Part shown: piece by piece, positions 39,371-47,429 of the stretch
Numbering within the stretch: the stretch's first letter is position 1
Layout: each line of letters begins with the position of its first letter
Assembly (NCBI GenBank): GCA_903835065.1
Contig: CAILLO010000049.1
Span: forward strand, 20,510-84,509
Reading direction: 5' to 3'
Source: an uncultured Eubacteriales bacterium
GTDB taxonomy: Bacteria > Bacillota > Clostridia > Saccharofermentanales > UBA5734
DNA length: 64,000 nucleotides
Position numbers and translations under genes: made by a program
Notes under the pieces: model-generated
What the model was told of the DNA's origin: nothing
What the model saw: only the letters and a program-made list of their open reading frames with translations
Database searches by the model: none

Positions 39371-40450
39371 TCAGCGCACCTCGACCGTTTCGTACGCGCG
39401 GCTGCCGAGCCCGAGGGCGGCCAGGCGGTCGAGCTGCAGGTAGGGGTCCTTGCCGTGGATGCGCTCGAAGAGATGACCCTTCTCGCCCATCTCGGTTCCG
39501 ACCGGCACCGAGAGAGGGTTGAAGTCCTCGACGCGGATGCGGTCGAGGCAGGCCTGTTCGACGGCGACGAGGTCGTAGGAGGCGCAGATGCCGACGTCCG
39601 GCACGATCGAGGGCGTCGTGAAGCCCCAGCAATCGCACAAAGCGGTCATCTGCAGCATCGCGTTGACGTAGAGGACCCGGTCCTTCGGGAAGTCCTCGAG
39701 CGCGGCCCGCGTGCACAGGGCCATCCCGTGCTGGAAGTCCTCGTAGTTCGAACCGGTCGGCGAGATCGCGCCGGTCGGGCAGACCTTGACGCAGTGCTGG
39801 CACAGGGTGCAGTGGTGGTAGAAGACCTCGTACTTCCCGTTCTCGTCGAAGGAGTTGGCGTGGTGGTTGCAGCTGCCGATGCAGGCCTCGCAGTGCGTGC
39901 ACTTCGACTCGTCCCAGGCGAGGCCGGTCTCGAGTCCGTGGATGCTGCCGCGGGTGTGGTCGTCGACGCAGCCCATGGCGATGTTCTTGCAGGCGCCCCC
40001 GTAGCCGCAGGCGCCGTGCCCCTTGACGTGGGAGAGGACGACGACGGCGTCGGCATCGTGGAAGTTTCCGGCGATGTTGGCGTATTCGAAGGTCTTGAAC
40101 CCGATCTCCTTGCGGTACAGGTACTTTTCGGTCACGCCGCAGGAGGTCGTGATCGGGCAGCCGAAATAGTTCTCGGTGTATCCTCGCGCGGCAGCCCCGT
40201 CGACGGTCTGGTCGATCAGGTAGGGCGTCGCGCCGGCCGCCTTCAGCCGGTCGACCAGGATCTTCACGAACAAAGGCGGGATCGTCGAGTAGCCGATCTC
40301 GCGTCCCACGTGCATCTTGATCGCCGTGCGGGCACCCTTGAAGCCGGCCTCGAGGCCGACCGCGCCGAGCATGCGCTCGAACTTCGCGGGAAGGGTGCAT
40401 TCGGGGGCGTACTTCTCGAAGGACATGCCGGAGTACCAGACCTTGGACAT
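39371..40450 (-). CDS. DUF362 iron-sulfur protein with ferredoxin domain
   Basis: A 359-residue COG2768-type protein: an N-terminal DUF362 domain (about 1-180, KMHVGREIGYSTIPPLFVKIL, VVVLSHVKGHGACGYGGACKNIAMGC) and a two-cluster ferredoxin insert (CTHCEACIGSCNHHANSF and CTLCQHCVKVCPTGAI, about 190-245). Both CxxCxxCxxxC motifs are complete apart from C-terminal variation in the first, so at least one [4Fe-4S] cluster is expected. The enzymatic role of this family is not established. It lies upstream of ruvC with a two-base gap, an unusual partner for the ruv genes, and 62 bases after the aldolase gene. The start is ATG 40450 with AAAGGAG. Confidence 0.85.
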   Translation of the reverse strand: MSKVWYSGMSFEKYAPECTLPAKFERMLGAVGLEAGFKGARTAIKMHVGREIGYSTIPPLFVKILVDRLKAAGATPYLIDQTVDGAAARGYTENYFGCPITTSCGVTEKYLYRKEIGFKTFEYANIAGNFHDADAVVVLSHVKGHGACGYGGACKNIAMGCVDDHTRGSIHGLETGLAWDESKCTHCEACIGSCNHHANSFDENGKYEVFYHHCTLCQHCVKVCPTGAISPTGSNYEDFQHGMALCTRAALEDFPKDRVLYVNAMLQMTALCDCWGFTTPSIVPDVGICASYDLVAVEQACLDRIRVEDFNPLSVPVGTEMGEKGHLFERIHGKDPYLQLDRLAALGLGSRAYETVEVR

Positions 40451-40512
40451 CGAGGGCTCCTTTCGGAGTGGATCCGTCGCGGTTGCGCCCCGAGGCGTCC
40501 GCGCGGAGCGGC

Positions 40513-41253
40513 TCATCGCGTTTTCTGCCCGCCGGGCGTCGGGACGCCGGGGAAGTCGGACCGGTTCGTCTCGGCCGGAACCGAGGGCGGGATCCCGCCG
40601 GCCACGATCCCGAGCCGACGGCGGGTCTCGAGGAGTTCCTCGATCTGCGCCGTGGACAGCTCGTTCGCGCGGCCGATCAGGCTCATGGCGTTCATCGTCA
40701 GGGTCGCGTAGGATTCGAGGGACTCCATGCGCCCGTATGCCTCCTGCAGCGTCGCCCCCCAGGTCAGGGCACCGTGGTTCGCGAGCAGGACGGCGTTGGA
40801 CGTGCGGCAGAAAGGGGCGATCGAATCGGGGACGTCCTGCGTGCCGGGCGTCGCATAGGGGGCCACGGGCACGACGCCGAGGTTGACCACGGATTCCGCC
40901 AGGATCGCCCGGTCGAGGCGATAGCCCGCGACCGCATAGGAGGTCGCGACGGGCGGGTGGGCGTGCACGACGGCCCCGACTTCCGGGTTCTCGCGGTAGA
41001 CCCGCAGGTGCATCCCCAGTTCGGACGACGGCGCCCGACGGCCCTTCCGCACGCTGCCGTCGAGGTCGACGACGACGAGGTCGCGAGGCGAGAGGAAACC
41101 CTTGCACATCCCGGTCGGCGTCGTGAGCACGAGTCCTCCCGGCAGCCGCACGCTCACATTGCCGTCGAAGGAGGCGACCAGCCCGCGGGCGTACAGCCTC
41201 CGTCCGATCTCGCAGACCTCCCGGCGGATCCGGCCTTCCGACACCCGGTTCAT
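40513..41253 (-). CDS. Class II (fuculose-phosphate-type) aldolase, likely MTA/5'-deoxyadenosine salvage
   Basis: A 246-residue zinc aldolase of the fuculose-1-phosphate/ribulose-5-phosphate epimerase fold: GNVSVRLPGGLVLTTPTGMCKG (about 31-52), SSELGMHLRVYRENPEVGAVVHAHPP with the Glu and His ligands (near 81 and 102-104), and LLANHGALTWGATLQEA with the third His. It overlaps mtnA by four bases (ATGA). Known pairs of MtnA and such an aldolase form the DHAP shunt, splitting 5-methylthioribulose-1-phosphate or 5-deoxyribulose-1-phosphate to dihydroxyacetone phosphate and an aldehyde. That assignment is inferred from the pairing; a fuculose or rhamnulose substrate is the alternative. Confidence 0.85.
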   Translation of the reverse strand: MNRVSEGRIRREVCEIGRRLYARGLVASFDGNVSVRLPGGLVLTTPTGMCKGFLSPRDLVVVDLDGSVRKGRRAPSSELGMHLRVYRENPEVGAVVHAHPPVATSYAVAGYRLDRAILAESVVNLGVVPVAPYATPGTQDVPDSIAPFCRTSNAVLLANHGALTWGATLQEAYGRMESLESYATLTMNAMSLIGRANELSTAQIEELLETRRRLGIVAGGIPPSVPAETNRSDFPGVPTPGGQKTR

Positions 41254-42326
41254 CCCCGATTCCCTTCGAACAGCCGGGCGATCGCCGGCCCGTAGGGCGG
41301 GCAAAGCACGCCGCGCTCGGTCACGATCGCCGAGATCCGGTCCGCTTCGGTCACGTCGAACGCGGGGTTGTAGACCTTGACGCCTTCCGGGGCCATCCGC
41401 ACGCGGAATCCCATCTCGGTGACCTCCGAGGCGCCGCGGTACTCGATCGGGATCGCGCCGCCCGTGGCGCAGGCGAGGTCGATCGTCGACAGCGGCGCGC
41501 ACACATAGAACGGCACCCCGTAGTGCTTCGCGAGGATCGAGAGGCCATTCGTGCCGATCTTGTTCGCGGCATCGCCGTTGGCGGCGATGCGGTCGCTGCC
41601 GACGAGGACCGCCTGCACGAGGCCGGACGCAAGGACGCTGGCGGCCATCCCGTCGCACAGCAGCGTCGTGTCCACGCCGTCCTGCATCAGTTCGAAGGCC
41701 GTCAGGCGGGCTCCCTGAAGGAGCGGCCGGGTCTCGTCGGCGTAGACGCGGAAGGCGTACCCGCGCTCCTGCCCGAGGTGGATCGGGGCGAGGGCGGTCC
41801 CGTAGCGCGAGGTGGCGAGCGAGCCGGCGTTGCAGTGCGTGAGCAGGCCCATGCCGGGGGAGAGCAGCGACAGGCCGTGCTCGCCGATGCGGCGGCAGTT
41901 CTCCTCGTCTTCGCGCAGGATCGCGTCCGCCTCCGCGAGCAGGACCTTTTTCAGCCCGTCGCCGGAATCGCCGGCGTATCGGGCGGCGCAGGCCTTCATG
42001 CGGTCCAGCGCCCAGAAAAGGTTGACCGCGGTCGGCCGCGAGGTCGCGAGATACGAACACACCTCGGCCAGGCGGTCCCGGACCGCCCGCGCGTCGTCGG
42101 TCTGCACGGCGGAGACGGCCAGCAGCGTCCCATAGGCGGCGGCGATGCCGATCGCGGGCGCGCCCCGGACGCGCAGGCTCCGGATCGCCTCGAAGACCTG
42201 CTCGGAGGAGCGGAGACGGAGGTGGACGATTTCGCCGGGCAGCCGGGTCTGGTCGAGCACGACCAGTTCCTCGCGGGCCGCATCGTATCGGAGGGGCGTC
42301 GTCGGGTTCATCTTCGGATCGTTCAT
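41250..42326 (-). CDS. mtnA: 5-methylthioribose-1-phosphate isomerase
   Basis: MtnA isomerises 5-methylthioribose-1-phosphate (or 5-deoxyribose-1-phosphate) to the ribulose form. The 358 residues are typical: VRGAPAIGIAAAYG (about 53-66), LTHCNAGSLATSRYGTAL with the catalytic Cys, LLCDGMAASVL with the catalytic Asp, VGSDRIAANGDAANKIGT, and the C-terminal VYNPAFDVTEAD. Related eIF2B-type proteins lack this exact Cys/Asp set. ATG 42326 has GGGAGG and is the first gene of the run leading through the aldolase, DUF362 and ruvCAB to queH. The opposite-strand tRNA-Lys promoter begins 53 bases upstream. Confidence 0.93.
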   Translation of the reverse strand: MNDPKMNPTTPLRYDAAREELVVLDQTRLPGEIVHLRLRSSEQVFEAIRSLRVRGAPAIGIAAAYGTLLAVSAVQTDDARAVRDRLAEVCSYLATSRPTAVNLFWALDRMKACAARYAGDSGDGLKKVLLAEADAILREDEENCRRIGEHGLSLLSPGMGLLTHCNAGSLATSRYGTALAPIHLGQERGYAFRVYADETRPLLQGARLTAFELMQDGVDTTLLCDGMAASVLASGLVQAVLVGSDRIAANGDAANKIGTNGLSILAKHYGVPFYVCAPLSTIDLACATGGAIPIEYRGASEVTEMGFRVRMAPEGVKVYNPAFDVTEADRISAIVTERGVLCPPYGPAIARLFEGNRG

Positions 42327-42378
42327 GGAAGTCCTCCCGTCGCTCCCATCGTACCATTCTCTCCGACGAAAATCCCTG

Positions 42379-42408
42379 TTGACACTTCGGGGGTTCACTT
42401 CGTATAAT
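42379..42408 (+). promoter_or_regulatory. Promoter of tRNA-Lys
   Basis: Perfect TTGACA and perfect TATAAT separated by 18 bases, ending 13 bases before the tRNA. This is the strongest sigma-A-type promoter in the window. Confidence 0.9.
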
Positions 42409-42421
42409 CCAAAAGCGACTT

Positions 42422-42497
42422 GCGCCTTTAGCTCAGTTGGTAGAGCAACTGACTCTTAATCAGTGGGTCCTGGGTTCGAGCCCCCGAAGGCGCACCA
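42422..42497 (+). tRNA. tRNA-Lys (anticodon CTT)
   Basis: A 76-base cloverleaf: acceptor GCGCCTT/AAGGCGC, D-arm GCTC/GAGC, anticodon stem ACTGA/TCAGT with loop CTCTTAA (anticodon CTT, reads AAG), T-loop TTCGAGC, encoded CCA. The T-stem CTGGG/CCCCG has one T-C mismatch, an oddity. It is flanked by a consensus promoter and a strong terminator. Confidence 0.95.
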
Positions 42498-42500
42498 ATC

Positions 42501-42538
42501 GAAAAGAGTCCCGGAGCGAAGGCTCCGGGACTCTTTTC
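42501..42538 (+). terminator. Terminator after tRNA-Lys
   Basis: A 17-bp perfect stem (GAAAAGAGTCCCGGAGC with its complement) around the loop GAAG, rich in A at the 5' side and T at the 3' side, so it can act on both strands and may also stop the minus-strand zinc-ribbon gene. Confidence 0.88.
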
Positions 42539-42563
42539 GTTCATGCTCGATCCGTCGGTCGGA

Positions 42564-42824
42564 CTACGCGTCGTGTTCGTGGGGGATGGCGGGGGCGAAG
42601 TAGACCGCGTTGCCGACCTTGAAATGGCCGTAGGAATCGTGCCAGTAGATGAACTGGGGAGTGGTGCCGATCTCCACGATGCCATAGACGTCCACAATCG
42701 TGCCGATCGGCATGCCGACGATCGTCTCGGTGACCGCCGCCTTGAAGAGGATCACTTCACGCTTGCGCCTTTCCCGGTAGACGACGGGGGCTTCGATATC
42801 GGCTCCGCACTGTGGACATTTCAT
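42564..42824 (-). CDS. Small zinc-ribbon protein, unknown
   Basis: An 86-residue protein beginning with one CxxC pair (MKCPQCGADIEAPVVYRERR) and continuing as a beta-rich domain (IVGMPIGTIVDVYGIVEIG, FIYWHDSYGHFKVGNAVYF). Only one CxxC is present, so a full zinc ribbon would need a partner or dimer. ATG 42824 has AAGGGAG. It lies 43 bases after the YdjG-like gene and is probably co-transcribed with it and the SPFH gene. Function unknown. Confidence 0.65.
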   Translation of the reverse strand: MKCPQCGADIEAPVVYRERRKREVILFKAAVTETIVGMPIGTIVDVYGIVEIGTTPQFIYWHDSYGHFKVGNAVYFAPAIPHEHDA

Positions 42825-42867
42825 GGCGGGACTCCCTTCTCGTTGCGGTCGGACCGCCACGGCCGGG

Positions 42868-43986
42868 TCAGGACCCGGTCGCCTGGCTGATGAAGTAGTA
42901 GGCCACCGCGAGGGCGGCCAGAACGGCGAGGATCGTGAGGAGGACCTTCGGGACGCTCACGGGATACGTGCCCGTCACTTCGGCCGTGTGCCCGTTGACG
43001 AGGAACCGGTAGGTCTTCAGGCCGTACCGGTAGGAGGAGATCCAGAGGGGCAGCAGGAGGTGCTTGTAGGTGATGTCGGTGTAATGCGTGTCGAGGGTCG
43101 CGAGGCGGATCTCGTCGGCGGCCACCTGGCGCGTGATGCCCTGCCGGATGCGGACGTCCATCTTCTGCTGGGCGATGGCGAAGCCTTCCTTCAGGTCCAC
43201 TCCATAGCGTTCGGCCGAGAAGCCGGACAGATAATCGGGCCGATAGGGCTGCAACGCCTCCAGCGGGAAGGGTTCGAGCTTGTCGAGCCACTTGGTCTCG
43301 ATCGACTTCGTGGCGGGGACCAGGAGGTCGTCGAAGGCTTCGGAATAGTGCCCCGCGATATAGCGCCAGCGGATCTTCCGGACCTGCCGGGTCCGGAGCA
43401 TGGATTTTCCGTTCACGATCTCGTTGTAGGATTCGGTGACGTAGTAGTAGTCGCCCGCCTGTCCCGTATAGTCGGATTCCGTCCCCGCGTCGTAGGTCCA
43501 GTACGGGAGGTAGACGCCGGAGATCTTGTCCTGCAGGTATTCCCGCTTGACGGCGGCCGGGGCGAAGAAGCGCTTGGACAGCCAGGCGCGGAACGCCTCG
43601 TTCGCCTTCGCCCGGTCGACCCGGAAGGGGACGACGGCTTCGGGGCGGATGCCGGGTACCGCGGCCGTGTCGACGACCTGCGGCTCGCCGCAGAACGCGC
43701 ATCGGGTCGCGGTCGCCTGCGCCTCGAGGACGGTCGTGGCGCCGCACGAAGGGCACTGGAAGGAATGGGTCGCCGCGCTCCAGGCCGGGTCGAGGTTCTC
43801 CTCGGCCGACCGGAAGTCGTATTCGACGATCTGCTTCGTCGGCGACTCCGACAGCTCGGTCTCGGTGCCGCACTGTTCGCAACGGAGCTTCTGGGTGTCC
43901 GGATCGAACACGCGCTGGCCCCCGCAGGAGGCGCACTTCAGCACGACATCCGATTGTTTCAGAACCACTCCGGTCGTCTCGGCCAT
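42868..43986 (-). CDS. YdjG-like double zinc-ribbon membrane protein
   Basis: A 372-residue protein: two zinc ribbons at the N-terminus (CASCGGQRVF ... CEQCG, about 18-39; CPSCGATTVL ... CAFCG, about 77-98), a soluble middle with aromatic-rich segments (YLPYWTYDAG, YYYVTESYNE), and a C-terminal membrane helix (about 345-366). Its layout resembles Bacillus YdjG, part of the YdjFGHI membrane-stress complex in which YdjF is a PspA homologue. Such proteins are often misnamed as PriA because of the ribbons; there is no helicase motif here. The SPFH gene follows upstream in the same direction. No pspA is present. Confidence 0.7.
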   Translation of the reverse strand: MAETTGVVLKQSDVVLKCASCGGQRVFDPDTQKLRCEQCGTETELSESPTKQIVEYDFRSAEENLDPAWSAATHSFQCPSCGATTVLEAQATATRCAFCGEPQVVDTAAVPGIRPEAVVPFRVDRAKANEAFRAWLSKRFFAPAAVKREYLQDKISGVYLPYWTYDAGTESDYTGQAGDYYYVTESYNEIVNGKSMLRTRQVRKIRWRYIAGHYSEAFDDLLVPATKSIETKWLDKLEPFPLEALQPYRPDYLSGFSAERYGVDLKEGFAIAQQKMDVRIRQGITRQVAADEIRLATLDTHYTDITYKHLLLPLWISSYRYGLKTYRFLVNGHTAEVTGTYPVSVPKVLLTILAVLAALAVAYYFISQATGS

Positions 43987-44047
43987 CGTTTCGTTCCCCT
44001 TTCGGATTCCAAGGGACTACGTTCGGGGCGGCGCGGGCGAGTCCGGG

Positions 44048-45124
44048 TCAGGCCTTGGCCCCGCATTCCGGGCAGAACTTGCCGTTCCCGAGGTCGGCGC
44101 CGCAGACCGAGCACTTGCGCTCCATCTTCGCGCCGCATTCCGGACAGAACTTGGGCGACCCGGCCACGGGCTTGCCGCAGGCGGGGCACGCCGCGACGGC
44201 GGAGGCCGCCGCTACTGGCGCCGCGGTGGCGGCGGGCTGGGCCTGCGCCACCGACTGGGCCTGCGCGCTCGCGAGGGACTGGCCCATGACCTGGCCAAGC
44301 GCGATGCCGGCGCCGAGTCCGACGCCCGCTCCGGCCGCCCCGCCGTTGGGGTTGTTGGCCGCTTCGCGGATCGCCTCCGCGGACTGGTACTGCGCGTACT
44401 TGCCCAGGTCGCCGATCACGCCCATCGACGTGCGGCGGTCGAGGGTCTTCTCCACTTCCTCGGGGAGGGAGATGTTCTCGATGTAGAACGAGGCGAGGAC
44501 GAGGCCGAAGCCGGAGAATCGGGGCTGCAGGCGGCCCTTCGCGAGGTCGCTGAGCTCGTCGTAATGGGAGGCCAGGTCGAGGGCGGCGATGTTGGCTTCG
44601 CCGAGCATGTCGCTCAGGCCGGAGACGATCGAGCGCTTGAGTTGGCCTTCGATCGCGTCCGCGGAGAATTCCGCGGAGGTGCCGAAGACCTCCTTGAGGA
44701 AGACGTCGGGCTTGTCCACCTTGAAGGAGTAGATGCCGAACGCGCGCAGGCGGATCGGGCCGAATTCCTTGTCGCGCATCATGACCGGGTTGGCGGTGCC
44801 CCACTTGCGGTCGGTGTACTGGCGCGTGTTGACGAAATAGACCTCGGCCTTGAAGGGGGAATTGAATCCATACTTCCAGGACTTGAGCTTGGTCAGGATC
44901 GGCATGTTCTGGGTCGTCAGCTCGTAGCGTCCGGGTCCGTACACGTCGGCGATCTGGCCCTCGTTCACGAAGACGGCGGCCTGGGACTCGCGCACGGTCA
45001 GTTGCGCGCCCATCTTGATCTCCTTGTTGGCGACCGGGAAACGGTAGACCATCACGTCGGGCGACGTCTCGGTCCATTCGATGACCTCGATGAACTGGGT
45101 CTTGATGAAGTCGATGATTCCCAT
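44048..45124 (-). CDS. YdjI-like SPFH-domain protein with C-terminal zinc ribbons
   Basis: A 358-residue protein with an SPFH (band-7) domain (about 20-235, VYRFPVANKEIKMGAQLTVRE, RAFGIYSFKVDKPDVFL), a Gly/Ala/Gln-rich linker (about 270-315) and two C-terminal zinc ribbons (CPACGKPVAGSPKFCPECG, CSVCGADLGNGKFCPECG). It has no membrane helix and is likely peripheral. Bacillus YdjI, of the same type, helps place a PspA homologue at the membrane. The ATG at 45124 has GGGAGG. It is probably the first gene of the run to 42564, with the CBM9-like gene 48 bases upstream. Confidence 0.8.
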   Translation of the reverse strand: MGIIDFIKTQFIEVIEWTETSPDVMVYRFPVANKEIKMGAQLTVRESQAAVFVNEGQIADVYGPGRYELTTQNMPILTKLKSWKYGFNSPFKAEVYFVNTRQYTDRKWGTANPVMMRDKEFGPIRLRAFGIYSFKVDKPDVFLKEVFGTSAEFSADAIEGQLKRSIVSGLSDMLGEANIAALDLASHYDELSDLAKGRLQPRFSGFGLVLASFYIENISLPEEVEKTLDRRTSMGVIGDLGKYAQYQSAEAIREAANNPNGGAAGAGVGLGAGIALGQVMGQSLASAQAQSVAQAQPAATAAPVAAASAVAACPACGKPVAGSPKFCPECGAKMERKCSVCGADLGNGKFCPECGAKA

Positions 45125-45172
45125 GGTGACCTCCCGCTCTGACGGCGCTCGCCGTGGCCGATGCACTTCCGA

Positions 45173-45802
45173 TTATACCAGACGGTCCTCCACGCGCAGG
45201 GTCCCGAAGCATTCGCGCCGATGGAAATCGGGCGTCGGGGCCTCGATCGGGTTCCAGGACAGATAATGCTCGACTTCGCAGAGATCCCCGCACTTCTGGA
45301 AGTTGCCGCGGAACGGATGACTCGGGGCCATCCCCTTCGGCCCGAACTTGCTCTCGAGGAACGGGAACGGCACGCGGAACCGGATCCCCCACGCCCTCCC
45401 GTCGTCGAGACGGATCGGACGGATGCGGAACAGCGAACCCTCGGCCTCCGGGAGCCGGATGCGGTCGGCCGAAGCGCCGCCCGGTCCGTCGAATCCGAGC
45501 AGCAGAACGCCGCGCGAGTTGAACTCGAAATTCAAGTAGGCGGGCGAAATCTCCGGGTACGGCGCGAGGAAGAACTCCAGGCAGCTGTCCTGGTAGACCT
45601 CGGCGTTGGGTTCGGTCTCGACTGCGCGCGGGTGCGTCTCCCACGTCGCCAGCAGCACCTCCAGGCCATCCGGCATCCAGCCGACGGCGGCCTCGCTGCG
45701 CGGGCGGTACGCGGCGCCCCAGGGGGCCTCGTCGATCTTCGCGCGGGGGACGAGCAGCACGTCGTCGGGCGCGGCCAGATGCTTCACTTCGTAGGACTTC
45801 AT
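45173..45802 (-). CDS. CBM9-like (carbohydrate-binding family 9-like) protein
   Basis: A 209-residue beta-sandwich protein of the CBM9-like/DOMON type: QDSCLEFFLAPYPEISPAYLNFEFNSRG (about 71-98), GVLLLGFDGPG, WGIRFRVPFPFL, GNFQKCGDLCEVEHYLSWNPI. These match the family core seen in clostridial and Bacteroidota proteins of unknown ligand. There is no signal peptide, so it is cytosolic as written, which is odd for a sugar-binding module. The ATG at 45802 overlaps the asparaginase stop by four bases. The ligand is unknown. Confidence 0.75.
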   Translation of the reverse strand: MKSYEVKHLAAPDDVLLVPRAKIDEAPWGAAYRPRSEAAVGWMPDGLEVLLATWETHPRAVETEPNAEVYQDSCLEFFLAPYPEISPAYLNFEFNSRGVLLLGFDGPGGASADRIRLPEAEGSLFRIRPIRLDDGRAWGIRFRVPFPFLESKFGPKGMAPSHPFRGNFQKCGDLCEVEHYLSWNPIEAPTPDFHRRECFGTLRVEDRLV

Positions 45803-46830
45803 TCCGTCTCCTCCCCACCCGCGTCCGGCAGGCAGACTTCGCCGCACAGGTCGCGGTGCATCCATTCCCGGACGCCGTCCGGGTCGTCCGTGCGGCCGAG
45901 CGCCCACATGAGCTTGGTCACGGCGGCCTCGGTCGTCATGTCGAACGCGGGTATGATGCCCCGGTCGAGAATCCGCCGGCCGACCTCGTAGATCGACAGG
46001 TCGGCGCGCTCATACAGGCACTGGCTGGTCACGACGACGGACACTCCTGCCTCGACCGTCTCCTCGATCGCCTTCGCGAGGTTGCGGCGGATGAAGTGCA
46101 GTCCGCCGATGCCGAAAGCCTCCACGACGATGCCGCGGTATCCCATCCGGCGGAGCTCCCGGAACAGTTCGGGCCGCGTACCGGGCACGAGCTTCAGCAG
46201 GAAGACGTCGGGGCAGATCCGGTCCTCGAGGTGGAAGGGGGCGGATGGAGCGGGCCACTCGTAGTGCATCGCGGCCCCGTGGTCCCCGACCTGGCCGGCC
46301 AGGGGGAAGTTGACGCTCTCGAAGGCGTCCACGCCGGTCGTGCGGACCTTGACGGCGCGGCACCCGTGGATCACCCGGCGGTTGAAGGCGAGGAAGACCC
46401 CGCGCGGCGCCGTGACGGCGACCGAGATCGCGGACAGAAGGTTGATCCGCGCGTCGGTGAAGGGCTCCCCGATCGGCATCTGGGACCCCGTCAGCACGAC
46501 GGGCCGGTCGAGGTCGCGCAGCATGTACGAGAGCATGGCGGCGGTATAGGCCATCGTGTCGGTGCCGTGCGTCACGACGACGCCATCGTACTCGGCCAGC
46601 GCGGCCGCGGCGGCGCGCGCGAGTTCGCACCACTCCTCGGGCTGGATGTTGGAGCTGTCGAGCAGGAACACGTCGCGCGCATCGAGGCACCCGACCCCGG
46701 GGACTTCGGCGGCCTCGGGGATCCGCGCGAGCAGTTCCTCCGCGCGATAGGCCGGGTGGAGGCCGTGGGCGGACTCGGCGGAGGCGATCGTTCCGCCCGT
46801 GCCGAGGACGAGGACCCTCTTCCCCGCCAT
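45799..46830 (-). CDS. ansA: Type I L-asparaginase
   Basis: The enzyme hydrolyses asparagine to aspartate and ammonia. The 343 residues hold both active-site Thr motifs: GTGGTIAS (about 9-16) and VVTHGTDTMAYTAAMLSY (about 84-101), with SSNIQPEEW between them and the family C-terminal domain (VVEAFGIGGLHF, TSQCLYERADLSIYEVG). No signal peptide, so it is cytosolic AnsA-type. The ATG at 46830 overlaps the SRAP stop by one base (TGATG); a GTG one codon earlier is possible. Confidence 0.92.
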   Translation of the reverse strand: MAGKRVLVLGTGGTIASAESAHGLHPAYRAEELLARIPEAAEVPGVGCLDARDVFLLDSSNIQPEEWCELARAAAAALAEYDGVVVTHGTDTMAYTAAMLSYMLRDLDRPVVLTGSQMPIGEPFTDARINLLSAISVAVTAPRGVFLAFNRRVIHGCRAVKVRTTGVDAFESVNFPLAGQVGDHGAAMHYEWPAPSAPFHLEDRICPDVFLLKLVPGTRPELFRELRRMGYRGIVVEAFGIGGLHFIRRNLAKAIEETVEAGVSVVVTSQCLYERADLSIYEVGRRILDRGIIPAFDMTTEAAVTKLMWALGRTDDPDGVREWMHRDLCGEVCLPDAGGEETE

Positions 46831-47426
46831 CACGCGGCCTCGATGCGCATCGCGCCTCGGAACGGTCCGACCCCGGCGAGGGCCTCGGCGGGACCTTGTC
46901 CGTCCGCGATCCAGCCGGCCAACCCGTCCGGCCTGATCAGGCAGGGCATGCGGTCGTGGAACGCCGCGATCTCCTCGTTGGGCGCCGTCGTCAGCAGCAC
47001 GAAGGCGTCGAGCGGCGTTCCGTCCGGCTGGCGGAAGCGGTCCCACAGGGCCGCCATGTAGAACATCGGCTGGCCGACGAGGCGGAGTCTCAGCTTCACG
47101 GGCTTCCCGCCGCGGTGGTCCCATTCGTAGAAGGCGGTCGCGGGCACGGCGCAGCGGCGCGCCGCGCTCGACCGGAACATCGGCTTCTCGAGGACCGTCT
47201 CGCTGCGGGCATTGAAGACGACCTTGTCTGAGCCGGGCATCGGGTATCCCCACCGCAGCAGGCCGAGCCCGTCGCCGGACACCACCGGCGCCTCGGATTT
47301 CGGGAACCGGTCGGCCGACGAGATCGCCTGCACCCGTTCGATTCCGTAGCGCTCCTCGATGCGGCGCGCGATTTCGCGCAGCGTCTCCTCGTCCTCCCCG
47401 AAATCGATCCGGAAGGTCGCGCACAT
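46830..47426 (-). CDS. SRAP-domain DNA-protein crosslink sensor (HMCES/YedK family)
   Basis: SRAP proteins bond covalently to abasic sites in single-stranded DNA through their N-terminal Cys, shielding them. The 198-residue sequence has Cys2 directly after Met (MCATFRIDF), so the catalytic Cys is exposed after Met removal. NARSET (about 72-77), VPATAFYEW with the catalytic Glu, and the His in FHDRMPCLI complete the active site. ATG 47426 is therefore sure. It lies three bases after the FAD-dehydrogenase stop and is followed by asparaginase. Confidence 0.94.
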   Translation of the reverse strand: MCATFRIDFGEDEETLREIARRIEERYGIERVQAISSADRFPKSEAPVVSGDGLGLLRWGYPMPGSDKVVFNARSETVLEKPMFRSSAARRCAVPATAFYEWDHRGGKPVKLRLRLVGQPMFYMAALWDRFRQPDGTPLDAFVLLTTAPNEEIAAFHDRMPCLIRPDGLAGWIADGQGPAEALAGVGPFRGAMRIEAA

Positions 47427-47429
47427 GGG

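Noticed and set aside
42868..43986. Primosomal helicase PriA (a common automatic name for this kind of protein)
   Set aside because: Only zinc ribbons and a C-terminal membrane helix are present; there is no Walker motif or helicase domain.
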